From contig LGRX02035499.1 of the NCBI GenBank assembly GCA_001247695.2, positions 1-64,000 of the forward strand: a DNA stretch of 64,000 bases. The letters are read 5' to 3'. Source of the stretch: Cymbomonas tetramitiformis (taxonomy: Eukaryota > Chlorophyta > Pyramimonadophyceae > Pyramimonadales > Pyramimonadaceae). Shown one piece after another: positions 48,463-59,851 of the stretch. Position 1 is the first letter of the stretch. The number at the start of each line of letters is the position of its first letter. Below the pieces are notes generated by a model. That model was not told the origin of the DNA. It saw only the letters and a program-made list of their open reading frames with translations, and ran no database searches. Made by a program: the position numbers and the translations under genes.

Positions 48463-49931
48463 GAAATTACGTGGATAGTGAGGGTGACAAAGAAAGGGTT
48501 ATTGTCGGTGACACAAAGTCACCCCCTTCAGCACATTGCGCACCACGGGCTACCACCCCACTATTACGCCACCCCTCCACCACCACCCCTCCGGGTATTT
48601 TGGGGCATGTCTTGTGATGTATTTGAGTAGCTCGCACCCAGCGATACCTCAAGGGAATCACTCCATAGCGCCCCCTCTGTTCACCCATCCACCACACTGA
48701 TGACCCCCTTTGGACCTCTATGACCTCAATTCTATGACCTCAAATTCCTGCAAAAGTTTTGCAGGTTTTTCTCGCCCCCCTTAGCCCCCCGGCGTGCAAA
48801 TTACCCCAAGGTACCTGCTTGACCCCTGTGCACCGAAATATGGCCATTGGGCCTACGCAACAGCTCGCACAATGCAGCTGAATCACTACCCCTGGGCTTC
48901 CCTCCAGAATTGGAGGGCAAACCGTCATAGAGATAAAGATTTAGATTAAGAATTTAAGATTCATACGATAGATGATATGATACAAGATAGTTATGACATT
49001 CCAGACAAACGTTCCAAGACAAACGTAGCCGAAAGATTTAAACGATTTGAAAAGATTTGCAAAGATTTGCGCTATATCGCATCGTCGGACTTGTGTCCGA
49101 TATAATCTAACGATCAGCAGGGATCTCTCCCGCAAGTTTTGCCTTTGTATCTTTCCACTTTCGGCTATGTTTTTTGCGTTTGTCCTAGAATGTCATGTCA
49201 TACAGATACACTCGACTGTCACTGAACAATACTCATACTACTAGCTACAGTCAAAAGATGCTTGCTTTACTCAAAACTCATGAGATTTGAAGAGTAATGA
49301 GAAAACCACCAACGCAAGCAGAGATAAGACATTTGCTGGACAACAGAAAGTCATTCCCTACCACTACAAGTGCAATTTCCAACCTTCTTGCTTAATTTTC
49401 TTGCCCCAACTTGTGAGCACTGATTTCCACTCCAAGGAGAATCTGTCAGACCAGAGCTTCCTGTTCAGTTCTGTTGAGCGTGATTTCAGCTTTCTGAGCA
49501 CAAGGGGCACTCACGAGCAGTTATTGAAGAAGGTAAGACCACAACAATTAACGCTTGGTAAGGTGGTATGACAGGGTCGCGTCTTCCTTTGTGCAACCTC
49601 ACGGTACCCGCTGGAGCTGCTGTGGGCCGCCACGCTTGCTCTCTGAAGCTCGCCCAGTGTAGCGCGAAGTGAAATTAATAAACAACGCTGAACATGATGT
49701 TTGTGGTGGTCTTTGCAATTAGATAAGTCCGTCATTACTTAATGTATAGTCGTGCCCGAGTCACTACCTTGCGCGTTAGGAGTGTTCAATTCTCGCTACT
49801 TTCGAGAGGCATGTCGAATATTGACTAGCCGCCTTCGCCTACAAACTAAATAATTCTGGGCACGCAGGGACACAACCTCGAACTGTTCCCATCTGACTTG
49901 CCCGTAACTTTCTCTGGACAAGCGAAACAGC

Positions 49932-51731
49932 ATGAACATGTTACACTGCACCTCAACGCTAAGTGGGAAGACAAGCTCGGCGTTCCCACGAAGCGTTGGG
50001 TATTCCAAGTCATGCGTGAAGGCCACCGCTGCAAAAGCGAGTGATACAAATTCAGATACACAGCAGTGCAGCACGTATTTTACTGACATTTCAACGTCAC
50101 GACGTCTCCTCATCTCCGCACTCCCCTTACTCACACTGGTAAAGGACTCAACTGTCGTTGCAGATGAAATTCCAGCTATCGATGAAGATGAAGAAGCTGC
50201 TTTTGCCAGTGAACTTGCAGCCCTGGTACCCAAAGGGGCGTCCAAAGTGTTCGTCGCTGGTGCGACGGGGCAGACCGGGCGGAGAATCGTGCTCGAATTG
50301 CGTAGGCGGCAAGTTGCTGTTCGGGCAGGCGTGAGAGACGTTAAAAAGGCCCAATCGCTAGGTGAGAACCCCATCCAGGAAGACTGCTGTAAAGAGCAGC
50401 ACATGTATATTTTGAGTGTGCTGGAGCAACGAGTGTTGTGAGTTTTGAACACTATGTCCTGTTTGTCGTGGTGCGCCACCAGGTCTTGCGGTGTCCACTC
50501 CGGGAACCAGCGCCGGTCCTGTAGAGCTTGTGAACTTCGATGTTACTTCTGACCAAGCGGCTTTGATCGAGGCCATTGGCGACGCGGACGCTATTATTTG
50601 TGCCACCGGATTTACTCCAACTCTTCAAAATTTGGGGGGGCTGAAACCGGGCGCTGCCAACGCCGTGGATAGGTGCGAATTAAAGCAAATACTTTCACCT
50701 TTATACGCAATTTGCGCCCAAGTATGGCACTGAAAATCCTAATTTGCTCGTGGGATACCCAGCATGACCGGAATTATTTCCCGCGCGAATTCCTTTGGAC
50801 AGCATCACCTTCCGGACTCCTATGCTGCGAACTTTTCCTTTTGATCTTCGGGGCAACTGTCAAGTCATCCAACTTTTGGAGATGTTCGTCACGGGGCCTA
50901 TGTGCGGGGAAAGCCATAGCAATGGACTCTTGTTCCAACGACCCTCGGCTTGCCTTCTTCGGGGTCCTTAGAAGGTCGTGAACGGTGTATGGTTTCTTCT
51001 ACAGGTTGGGGACGATAAATCTGGTAGCTGCAGCGAAGAGCGCTGGGGTAAATCAGTTTGTGTTGGTTACATCTTTGCTAACGAACGCTGTAGACGCTGG
51101 ACAAGGTGACAATCAAAACTACAAGGTGTTGAACGCCTTTGGAGGTGTGCTAGATGCGAAGCACGATGCCGAGCTGAATCTGCGGGCCTCGGGCCTTACT
51201 TACACTATTGTACGACCAGGTGATTCTTCAGTCCTCCTTCTGTTTGCCTTTTTTTAGCATGCCCAGCGAAAGATGTTGCCAATTAGGAAGTTTGAGAGTG
51301 CCCGTGCATCCGAAGGTTGTTTCTTAGCTTAGCTTCGCATTTGCAGTGTTTAGGTTGTGCACAACTTAGTGCTCAGTTATTGCAGGAATTGCTTGCAATC
51401 AAAGGTTAAATGTGAATATTTGAGTCTCGGGATGGCAAGCTTGCTTTAAAAAGTGCTGGTGGCACTTCCTATCAAAATTGGCTGACCCTCCGAGTACTGG
51501 GGGCTCTCAGGTGGACTCTCGAATGAGCCGCCGAGCGGAGAGCTCATAGTTTCAGGTGAGGACACGCTCTTTGGAACAGATGACGAGTCTGGACGTGAGA
51601 TCTCTCGTGACCAGGTGGCTGAAATTTGTGTTGAGGCGCTCTTCCAAGGCGCTGCCGACAACAAAGTGATCGAGATCGTTTCAAGTCCAACTGCCCCCGA
51701 GCTCGACCGGGGTGCTTGGTTTGATATTTGA
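49932..51731 (+). CDS. Plastid NAD(P)-binding protein (atypical SDR), four exons
   Basis: Exons 49,932-50,361, 50,483-50,672, 51,005-51,219 and 51,511-51,731 join in frame to 351 aa. All three introns are GT-AG (CTAG/GTGAG, ATAG/GTGCG, CCAG/GTGAT; acceptors CCACCAG, TTCTACAG, CTCTCAG). The N-terminus is Ser/Thr/Lys-rich (transit peptide), then SRRLLISALPLLTL..VVADE, a twin-Arg/hydrophobic stretch with an A-x-A-like cleavage site that suggests a second signal to the thylakoid lumen. The Rossmann motif GATGQTG follows. Later come ADAIICATGF, VDRLGTINLV, SGLTYTIVRPG, GLSNEPPSGE and IVSSPTAP, the pattern of plant and algal TIC62/At2g34460-type NAD(P)-binding proteins. The catalytic YxxxK of true reductases is not obvious, as usual in this group. 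The target is unknown. Confidence 0.88.
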
Positions 51732-52203
51732 GGTTTGGCTCTGTGCTCTGTGTGGACGACAACCTCTCCTCTTTCATAGGTTGATATAGCTATTCACCAG
51801 CTGTATGGAAAATTGCTGTTGTGTATATTTGTGGACAGCGTAGCAACCGTACACTATATACTACGACCTTCCATCTTTTTGAAACTAATCCCAAGAAAGA
51901 CAATATTTGTCCTTTTAAAGATTTGGCCGTGATTTATTATGCTTGATCATTTACTTCAACAAGAATTCGTTTGAAATATACTTTGAAATGTACACACTGC
52001 GGTGATATGTAGTATAAAAACAAAATCCAGAGAACAGGATGCATGGAAATGCATATTATTTTAATATGCATATCAAACTCATAGAATTGACTACGGCAGA
52101 TCTCCGTTGTCCACCACGAGAAAATGGGATGTCCTATGTTGTGCTTGAACGTAAGCAGAAGTTATTATAGAGACGATGATCATCGATAGCCATATATATG
52201 TAA
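51732..52203. other. Non-coding, AT-rich
   Basis: AT-rich DNA between the plastid gene and the LINE. The 5' boundary of the LINE is somewhere near here, and the flank does not carry the 47-bp minisatellite seen at the LINE 3' end. Confidence 0.5.
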
Positions 52204-53079
52204 CATGTAATTGATCATTTTGGAAGGTCCGAGTATACAATTAAAGAATGCCCAAACTTTGCCCAAACACCGAAGAACAGCAGGGACAAAGAATGGAACA
52301 AAACTATGGAAGCCACGGGTCTGCAGGATGTGGGAGGGACCAGAGAAACAACTCTAACATGGCATAAACGGAGGAACATAGACAGAATGCTGGCAAGCAA
52401 AGCAGAACTACAATACTACACGCAACCAACGGTGGGCGAACTCACTGAGCTACACACAAGCGACCACAAAATGGTTTGCACAACGCAATCGGACCTAAAG
52501 GCCTGGGGGACACACAGACCGACGGCACAAAAGCCACAACATGCAAAAGCAGACAGACTGAAACTCCCACTAACAGAAGCAGAGGGGCACACCCTCAGGC
52601 AAACCCTGGATGCTGCATACACAAAGGACCTACAGGTAGAAATGCAAGAAGAAAAAAACAGAATAAAAACAGGAACCAGCAAAAGACACAGAAAAAGGGC
52701 AATAGACTACGCGGGAGAAGTGGTTGCGAAAATACTGGGGGAAGCAAGAGACAGGGCATTGATGGATGTCAACTTACCGAAACAAGCGGCGGCACCAGAA
52801 CAACAACATGGGCTGCACCTCCCGAAAACCCTACGTAAGGAAAGGGACGGCCACCTGAAAGAAAGAAACAGGTGCCGTGAGAACATAGCATTATGGAAGA
52901 AAGACATAGAAACACGAGAACAAGCAACCGAGGAAGTACGGACGGAAGATTACGACAACCGAACAAGCGAAATGAGGGAATGGGAGCAATGGGAACGGGA
53001 ACAGAAAAGCTTGCAACAAAAGAGGCAAGAAAGTGCATTAAAGAGCACGAGGCAAACCGAAAACAGAAAACAAGAATGA
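52204..53079 (+). CDS. LINE fragment: AP endonuclease C-terminus and linker
   Basis: An open frame from 52,204 (no start codon; ATG at 52306) to 53,079. Near its start (about 52,345-52,475) it has LTWHKRRNIDRMLASKAE and TSDHKMV, the last conserved part of AP-type endonucleases (W-x3-R..IDR..S, then SDH), which cut target DNA. The catalytic Glu/Asp part upstream is lost. The rest is a Gln/Glu/Lys-rich linker. The frame changes to the reverse transcriptase frame near 53,000. Confidence 0.75.
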   Translation, partial: HVIDHFGRSEYTIKECPNFAQTPKNSRDKEWNKTMEATGLQDVGGTRETTLTWHKRRNIDRMLASKAELQYYTQPTVGELTELHTSDHKMVCTTQSDLKAWGTHRPTAQKPQHAKADRLKLPLTEAEGHTLRQTLDAAYTKDLQVEMQEEKNRIKTGTSKRHRKRAIDYAGEVVAKILGEARDRALMDVNLPKQAAAPEQQHGLHLPKTLRKERDGHLKERNRCRENIALWKKDIETREQATEEVRTEDYDNRTSEMREWEQWEREQKSLQQKRQESALKSTRQTENRKQE

Positions 53080-55583
53080 AAATGAGAGAAAGATATTGGG
53101 GCAACATAAAGCACTACCACAAACTGATTTACAAAAAAGAGATAGAGAATGGAGCAGCACCAGCTGCAGCAATACAAGCAATAGAAACGATACAAGGGGA
53201 ACTAGTGGTAGGGCACCAAAAAGTAGCGCAGGCAATGGGTGAACACATTGCGAGGTCGGAGCCATACAAAATGAGGGAACCAGAGAAAGGACTTAAAAAT
53301 ACGCCACCTTGGCTTGACGAGAGGTACAAGAACTACATGAAGGAAAACCAATGCACAAGGCCAGACCAAACAAAGGTAAACCTGAGGGTGGATAAAGAAG
53401 CCTACCGGCAAGCGGTGAAGAAAATGAAAACCAACAAAGCGGCCGGGCCCATGGGGATACAAAATGAAATATTGAAACAGATGCCGGATAGATTCCATGA
53501 CCAACTGTGTGAACTCATGGAACTAATGTGGGAACACAGACACACTCCCCTACCATGGAAAAAAGGCTACTTCTGCTTCCACCACAAACAGGGTGAGGTA
53601 ACGAAGCAGCAAAACTACCGACCTATAGCACTACTGGATTGCCTGTTCAAATTGTATACTACAGTGCTCACAAAAATGCTGGCCGACTTCTGTGAAATAA
53701 ACGGCATGCTCTCGGAAGCACAGGAGGGCTCAAGGGAAAACCACAACACAATGAAGCAACTCACCAGGGTGACTAATGCCATTGAAGACGCCAACCTTTC
53801 CAAAAGGAACCTACATGCAACCTACGTGGATTTCGAAAACGCGTATGGGTCGGTTGACCACAAAAGACTCATTATGACACTAAAACACTTAGGGGTGCCG
53901 CCACAACTCACTGAAGCTGTTAGGGATATACTGGGCGAAAATGAGGAAGACTCCATGCAAATGAGAGCAAAGATAGGGGACCAGGTCTCGGAAGAGGTGC
54001 CAATAAGAAGGGGGGTTCTGCAAGGGGACAGCATGAGCCCATTACTATTCATACTATACCTTGAACCTCTCCTTAGATGGCTAGAGGTAGGGGACCACGG
54101 GTACCAGCACAAGTACGCGACCGACAAAGGGCTCAGAGGGGAACTGAGAACCTCCTCGGGGGCGTTCGTGGACGACCTAATTATACTAACCAAACTAATG
54201 ACAGGGATGGAACAACAGCTGGAGAAACTCTCGGCATTTGGAGACTGGAGTGGACTCAGAATAAACGAGGATAAAACAAAGATAACAGGGGTAGAACATG
54301 GCAACAAGAATGTGAAAGAAGGTAGACACCAAGGGGTGAAATGCGGAAGTCGAACATTAAAGGTCCTTAAAGCCGGGGACACCTACAAATACCTAGGTGT
54401 CCTTCTCAATATGCTGGGGACATGGAAGGAAGAAAAAAGAAAGTCACTACAGGAGCTCAAACGAAGAATAGACGCACTACTGGCCACCCCCCTCACACAA
54501 AGACAAAAAGAGTACTCCCTGAAGTCGGCCATACTAGGAAAATTCAAATACGGGCTCCACCTCGGGATATACACTCAGGGCGAAATACAGCAGGCTGAAA
54601 ACCAGCTGGGGGCCGCGATGAAAAGAATATATGGACTTCCGGCGAATGGTACACCTAATGAACTAAACACAGAGGAAAAAGAGGAATATGGACTGGGACT
54701 CCAGTCCCTACAGGCAATATATGCACAGGAAGTCTACACGGGATTGGCGGGGGCTGTTCAGAGTGAAGAAGACAAAGGTGTCCAGATGGGATACGGCAAA
54801 AGGGAGAGAAACCTACAAACCAGGCAGAGAATGTCGCAAGTCAGCAGGTCCACAGCCGGGCTACTGGAAAAACACTTCGAAGAAAGAGGACATAGCAGCA
54901 CAAGGAGCAAGCTAAAAATGGGACTACAGACACAAACGAACACTCTGAGGAAAATGAATGCCCTGAATGAATATGGGATACACGTAAAAGGGGTAGGGAG
55001 CCATATGCAGGAACTGGCTAAAGAAACACTACCTATAATGAGACAGCTGGGAAAGGCTAAACGGGTATACACAAACGCGGAAATGGAGGGCACCACCAGA
55101 ACAACCAAGCACCTCAGGCGAATGGACACAGAATACAGAGACCCACAGTTGCAGCCCGCGACGACAGGCTCTGAAAAAATGGGGGCAGTAAATATAATAC
55201 GGGAAACGAAAACTCAGCAAGCTACCAAGCAAATAAACTTCACCAAACTGCTCACACTATTCAGAAACTACCCGGACCTCAAGAACCTAACCACAGCAGA
55301 CGGGAAAAGTGCTATACCAATAAAAACACTAAAAGCGACATGTGGAAGGAAACACGACAACAAAACGGCAACAAAGATGGTACAGGGCATGCTGCACCTA
55401 TACCCATACATTTGTGAGGCACAGCCCAATGACATTAAGAAACCAGGGGACCACTGGGACCATGTATGGAACAGAAGGCTAAAACCAGAGTACATACAGG
55501 AACGGAAAACAGGAGAGCTAGAGAAGTACGGTAAATATGGAAAACATAAGCGACTGGCCAGCACAAATAAAGGCGCTGCATGA
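52893..55583 (+). CDS. LINE reverse transcriptase
   Basis: An 896-codon frame. Finger/palm motifs: KTNKAAGPMGIQNEILKQ, YRPIALLDCLFKLYTTVL, ATYVDFENAYGSVDH (motif A, about residue 310), RRGVLQGDSMSPLLF (about 373), and FVDD (about 423) in place of the usual YADD, still with both metal-binding Asp. The thumb (KYLGVLLN) follows. It copies element RNA at the nicked target. The frame ends at 55,583 and continues in frame +1 from about 55,537. Confidence 0.92.
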   Translation: MEERHRNTRTSNRGSTDGRLRQPNKRNEGMGAMGTGTEKLATKEARKCIKEHEANRKQKTRMKMRERYWGNIKHYHKLIYKKEIENGAAPAAAIQAIETIQGELVVGHQKVAQAMGEHIARSEPYKMREPEKGLKNTPPWLDERYKNYMKENQCTRPDQTKVNLRVDKEAYRQAVKKMKTNKAAGPMGIQNEILKQMPDRFHDQLCELMELMWEHRHTPLPWKKGYFCFHHKQGEVTKQQNYRPIALLDCLFKLYTTVLTKMLADFCEINGMLSEAQEGSRENHNTMKQLTRVTNAIEDANLSKRNLHATYVDFENAYGSVDHKRLIMTLKHLGVPPQLTEAVRDILGENEEDSMQMRAKIGDQVSEEVPIRRGVLQGDSMSPLLFILYLEPLLRWLEVGDHGYQHKYATDKGLRGELRTSSGAFVDDLIILTKLMTGMEQQLEKLSAFGDWSGLRINEDKTKITGVEHGNKNVKEGRHQGVKCGSRTLKVLKAGDTYKYLGVLLNMLGTWKEEKRKSLQELKRRIDALLATPLTQRQKEYSLKSAILGKFKYGLHLGIYTQGEIQQAENQLGAAMKRIYGLPANGTPNELNTEEKEEYGLGLQSLQAIYAQEVYTGLAGAVQSEEDKGVQMGYGKRERNLQTRQRMSQVSRSTAGLLEKHFEERGHSSTRSKLKMGLQTQTNTLRKMNALNEYGIHVKGVGSHMQELAKETLPIMRQLGKAKRVYTNAEMEGTTRTTKHLRRMDTEYRDPQLQPATTGSEKMGAVNIIRETKTQQATKQINFTKLLTLFRNYPDLKNLTTADGKSAIPIKTLKATCGRKHDNKTATKMVQGMLHLYPYICEAQPNDIKKPGDHWDHVWNRRLKPEYIQERKTGELEKYGKYGKHKRLASTNKGAA

Positions 55584-58500
55584 GGCTGGAAACAGTCTGA
55601 AGGACATACTGCACCTACTGTCCATGTACCCACTAGCCAACCAAACGAAGCACTTCGAACAGGCAGATGTGGAATGGACGGAGCAGGCGAAGGAAGTTCT
55701 GGGCATAGAAACTAACCAGGAAAAGGAGGAAGATGATGTGATGACCACAAGAAACCCACGGGGAAGAATAAAGAGGAAGACAGAGCAACGAGACAGAGGC
55801 CAGTGGTCAACACAAGAAGACCGAATGGACACGTTAGGACAAGAGGGAACATACACACCCGCCAGGATACTGGCAAGCAGACAGTACTTGCAAAACTACA
55901 CCGATGCGACCTCGAAAGTGACACAGTACGAAATACGGTGGACCAACAGCGAGGGCAGAGAACAAACGACGTGGAGCACAGAAGAAACAGTAAGAACGCA
56001 CCTGCTCAAACACAACTCCTCCTCGGACCATGGATGGAGGAACCTTGTGGAGGAATGGGAGAATGACAAAAGAGACAAAAGGGCCAAACGTGAACCCGTT
56101 GAAGAAATACTGGCAGGACAACCAAACGGTGAACAGAGATACTGGAAACATGTAACACACCTGGAAATATGCACAAAAGAAACGAACCCGGACCAAGACA
56201 TTAGGCACATTCCAGGGACAAAGGACAGGCAATTACGCACGGAAGGTGACACCACCTACTGCTACGAGCCGGACGGGGGCCTTATAGGCACACTGAGCAC
56301 AGTAAAAGTTAGAGAATTGTACGACAGATATGCAGAGGCGGTGGGGGACAGCATGGCACAACGGCCAACAGGAAAACAACTGGCCAAAAGGTTGAAACTA
56401 AGTATAGAACACAAAATACACGTCAACACCTTCGAGGAGGAAATTGCACAGTTGCTGATAAGGTACTCTAGCAAAGCGGAGATGAAACACAGAAAACGGA
56501 ACCTCCAAAACCACTGGACCTTCCCCCCGGAAATGATGGAGGCGGTGCACACAGCCATGGGAGTCCAGACAGAGGTGTTCGCCTCGCCACTCAATGTACA
56601 CAAAAACACTAAAATGTACTACTCACAATACCCACGAGACTCGGTATTTGGGGCTGTAGGCTCAGCATGGGAAGAGCAATGGGAAAAATTGGGGTCATAC
56701 CAATTTAACCCAGAGTATACAGCAGGGGACCTCTATAAGGCACTAAAAAAGGCAATTAACTCCACAAAAACAGCAGAACCCGTCCTGGGGGTAGGGATAT
56801 ACCCCACGTATGCCAAAAGCCCGTATAGAAAACTGCTGAACAAGCACATGGGATACAGGGTACACGAGCTGCTTGAGATAAAGGAAGGGCAGTTCACCTT
56901 CCTGCCACCGGACCACTGGATGCAAGGAAACCTACAAAAACCCAAACAATGCAACTGGAACATGAGAATACTGATAGTAGCGAACGCGGCAGGATGGAGG
57001 AAATACTGCCCGGACGCACTTAAAACTCACGACATATTCAGCAAGGCCCTTTTCAAATGCCCGCAAAGCAAAGTCAGGACGATAGGCAGAGCATGCTACA
57101 TGCACAGGCCTCTTACCCTCAGAGATGCAGACAGACGACCTAGGTCCATTACAGAATGGGAGAAGGATTGCGTCATAGACCCAGCGCCATGGACAAACCA
57201 TGAACTACCGGTCATGCGAGCAATGCCAAGCGAACACCTGGAAAACCACACAGAGGAAATAGTTGACCGCTGGATGGAAGATAGGAAAAAAGAAGGGGAA
57301 CACAGAGGAGGGGACAGGGGGCCGAGGCCAACAACTATGGACGTACTAAGAGCCAACACCACATGGAGCAGAGAGGAAATAAACAAGGACGCCCTAAGAA
57401 GATGGGCACTACAATTTACGGGCCCAGACACAACAGAAGAAGATATAAACATGGACCAATGGCTGCAATGGGAAAGGGGTGAAATAGAGAAAGCCGAATT
57501 ACCACCAGAAAGCAGGTGGGACAACCACGGAAAGGGATACCCAGAGCCCCACAGGAGGCATAACAAAAACGATATGGTCTACACAGATGGCAGCCAAAGG
57601 AAAGTCAAAAAGGAAAACGGGGAAGTCGAGGAAGTAACGGCGGCAGGAGTCTGGGACCCAAGAGGGGGACGGGCGGCGAGCCACATGCAGAGATGGACAG
57701 GACGCTGCCAAACTGTTAACAGGGCGGAGCTCACTGCCATATATATGGCACTAACACTAGACTCAAACTCGGGAAAGGAAAAAGTCAGCATATGTACGGA
57801 TAGTCTAACCTCACTATACCAAATACAGAACATGAAGAGAAGGCCGCACATGCTGGAAAGGCATGTACACAGGGACATACTGTGGAAAATAATGAAGCAA
57901 ATACAAACGCTAAACAGGGAGGGAACAAAGGTGGCCCTATACAAGGTTAAAGCGCATGTTGGAATACATGGGAATGAAATGGCGGATGAGGTGGCAAAAA
58001 AGGCCTGTGAAGAGGGGGAATACAGCCTTAACCACGACAACACAGATACAGTGATGCTACTGGCAATATGTGAGGCCACAGGTAGACAACTGGAAGGACA
58101 CCAAGCAATACTCAACCATGTAACAAAAAAGGTAAGGGAGGCAAAAATGACGGGAGAAACAAACATAATACAAAGACTAAAAAGGAAACTAGAAACCGGG
58201 CCCGAAGAGTGGGAGACCAAAAGACAACGCATTGAGAGGATGGAGGCAGAGTATGCACAGAAAAGTCGAGAGCCTACGGAAATAGAAATAGTAGAAGCAT
58301 GGGCGGACACCTGGCCAGATGAACCAGAATGGCAACGGGAGCAGGAAGAGGAACTGGAACTCCAGTGGATGGAGCGGCAAGAGGAGGAGGCACTGATACA
58401 GGGGCAGCAAGTGCAAACAGTGCAACAAGCCAAACAAAAGAGGGGGCACAGACAAGAGAGCACACGGGAAGTGGAACTAAGCAAGGACGAGGCAGGGGAG

Positions 58501-59772
58501 ACAAGAACAATACTGAAGGAGGAGGCATTAGGACAAGGAAAAAGACAAAAACGAAGAAGAACCCGAAGCCAGACAGGACCCGACCAACTAGCCCGACGGG
58601 AAGTTGAAGGGCAAAGAGAAGTTCAAGGAGAAGCTGCAAGAGTGCCAACACAAGAACTAAAGCTACCGGAAGCTCAGAACAAGGGCATGACAACACAGCA
58701 GGACAATGCAGCCGAGCTCAGCGAAATGGCCCAACAACAGGAGGAAGCACAGGAAGAATGGAGAGCGCTCCAGGAAATGGCACAGCAGCAGGAAGCGGCG
58801 CAAAAGGAAGCATACCAAGCGAAGGAATGGAGAAGGACCTCGATAGAAAAAATACTGACAGCAACAAGAGAAAAGCCAGAAAAGTACATGCAGCACCTGA
58901 AAGGTGATAAAGCCATGCACAAGCTCTCTAACGAATACTGGAAAAAAGGAACAGAATACCTAAACGAGCATGATGTGACAGTCCTGCTAAGATGCCGGGC
59001 AAACAAGCTACCGGCAGGACCATACAAGAAACAGCAAGGAGGGGGAAGGGCACAAAAATGCAAATGCTGCGGGATGCCCAGACAAGTAAATGCGGGAGGC
59101 TTCATACGCACAGCTCATGTGCTAGGAGGATGCACAGAAAGGGAAATAAAGAACATGGTAATAAGCAGGTCGGATGAGACCACCAAAATAATAGCAAAAG
59201 CAATTAGCAAAGGCAGGAAAGGAGGATGTGTAATAAGAACACATGCGGGGAAAAAAGGGAAGGGAATGAACAATGGAAGACCAATAGAAGACTTCTTGCT
59301 CACAAGGGGGCAATGCAGACTGGACGGACGAAACACACCAGCACCAGAGCACGGAAAAGACACCATACCACACTATGTGGACATAGTAATGCTGGAGGGA
59401 ACTGAGAAGGGGAACGAGCAGCCTGGGTACACACACCAGAAGGCAATGGCGGAAGCGGGTCACATACACCTGATAGAGGTAACGTACACGGACGAAATGA
59501 GCTGGGAAGAAGCACTAAAGACAAAGTACACAAAATACACGCCGCTGGTAAAGCTACTGGAACTATATGGATACAAAGTGACGCTACACGTGATGGTATT
59601 CGGCAACACGGGAACAATATATGAGCACACGGAGAAAATACTGACCAAACATTTAGGATTTGATAAACAGGAAGCCCTACACCTACTCAGGAAAGTACAC
59701 GACCTAGCTACAGGATATGCAGTAAGCCTCAACAGACTATATAGGAAAAAAGTAGACAAGGAACCAGACTAA
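55537..59772 (+). CDS. LINE RNase H, coiled-coil, C-terminal endonuclease
   Basis: A 1411-codon frame from the ATG at 55537. RNase H motifs: MVYTDGSQ (about 679), AELTAIYMAL (about 730), CTDS (about 753), KAHVGIHGNEMADEVAK (about 803-819), so D-E-D-D is complete. Residues about 920-1115 are Glu/Gln-rich coiled-coil. At about 1174-1198 comes CKCC...H-VLGG-C, a CCHC-like zinc knuckle, followed by VDIVMLE (about 1278) and HLIEVTYTDEMSWEEALKTKY (about 1310-1330), matching the R-PD-x(n)-D/E..K pattern of restriction-like endonucleases. The end is at 59,772. Confidence 0.85.
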   Translation: MENISDWPAQIKALHEAGNSLKDILHLLSMYPLANQTKHFEQADVEWTEQAKEVLGIETNQEKEEDDVMTTRNPRGRIKRKTEQRDRGQWSTQEDRMDTLGQEGTYTPARILASRQYLQNYTDATSKVTQYEIRWTNSEGREQTTWSTEETVRTHLLKHNSSSDHGWRNLVEEWENDKRDKRAKREPVEEILAGQPNGEQRYWKHVTHLEICTKETNPDQDIRHIPGTKDRQLRTEGDTTYCYEPDGGLIGTLSTVKVRELYDRYAEAVGDSMAQRPTGKQLAKRLKLSIEHKIHVNTFEEEIAQLLIRYSSKAEMKHRKRNLQNHWTFPPEMMEAVHTAMGVQTEVFASPLNVHKNTKMYYSQYPRDSVFGAVGSAWEEQWEKLGSYQFNPEYTAGDLYKALKKAINSTKTAEPVLGVGIYPTYAKSPYRKLLNKHMGYRVHELLEIKEGQFTFLPPDHWMQGNLQKPKQCNWNMRILIVANAAGWRKYCPDALKTHDIFSKALFKCPQSKVRTIGRACYMHRPLTLRDADRRPRSITEWEKDCVIDPAPWTNHELPVMRAMPSEHLENHTEEIVDRWMEDRKKEGEHRGGDRGPRPTTMDVLRANTTWSREEINKDALRRWALQFTGPDTTEEDINMDQWLQWERGEIEKAELPPESRWDNHGKGYPEPHRRHNKNDMVYTDGSQRKVKKENGEVEEVTAAGVWDPRGGRAASHMQRWTGRCQTVNRAELTAIYMALTLDSNSGKEKVSICTDSLTSLYQIQNMKRRPHMLERHVHRDILWKIMKQIQTLNREGTKVALYKVKAHVGIHGNEMADEVAKKACEEGEYSLNHDNTDTVMLLAICEATGRQLEGHQAILNHVTKKVREAKMTGETNIIQRLKRKLETGPEEWETKRQRIERMEAEYAQKSREPTEIEIVEAWADTWPDEPEWQREQEEELELQWMERQEEEALIQGQQVQTVQQAKQKRGHRQESTREVELSKDEAGETRTILKEEALGQGKRQKRRRTRSQTGPDQLARREVEGQREVQGEAARVPTQELKLPEAQNKGMTTQQDNAAELSEMAQQQEEAQEEWRALQEMAQQQEAAQKEAYQAKEWRRTSIEKILTATREKPEKYMQHLKGDKAMHKLSNEYWKKGTEYLNEHDVTVLLRCRANKLPAGPYKKQQGGGRAQKCKCCGMPRQVNAGGFIRTAHVLGGCTEREIKNMVISRSDETTKIIAKAISKGRKGGCVIRTHAGKKGKGMNNGRPIEDFLLTRGQCRLDGRNTPAPEHGKDTIPHYVDIVMLEGTEKGNEQPGYTHQKAMAEAGHIHLIEVTYTDEMSWEEALKTKYTKYTPLVKLLELYGYKVTLHVMVFGNTGTIYEHTEKILTKHLGFDKQEALHLLRKVHDLATGYAVSLNRLYRKKVDKEPD

Positions 59773-59851
59773 GGAAAAAAGAAGTAAGAGTCAAGGGGAC
59801 TCACAAAGCCCCACACCCTGTCCAAGGGTGTCTCTTTTTCTTTTTCTTTTC

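Larger units (their letters stand above)
52204..59851 (+). mobile_element. 5'-truncated LINE, Dualen/RandI-like
   Basis: A 7.6-kb A-rich non-LTR element in three overlapping frames. In order: the end of an AP-type endonuclease, reverse transcriptase, RNase H, and a CCHC motif with a PD-(D/E)XK-like endonuclease pattern. Elements with both endonucleases and RNase H are known as the Dualen/RandI group, first described from green algae. The 5' end is missing (only the C-terminal part of the AP endonuclease is left). The 3' end is T-rich (CTTTTTCTTTTTCTTTTC), followed at once by the 47-bp minisatellite. Confidence 0.85.
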
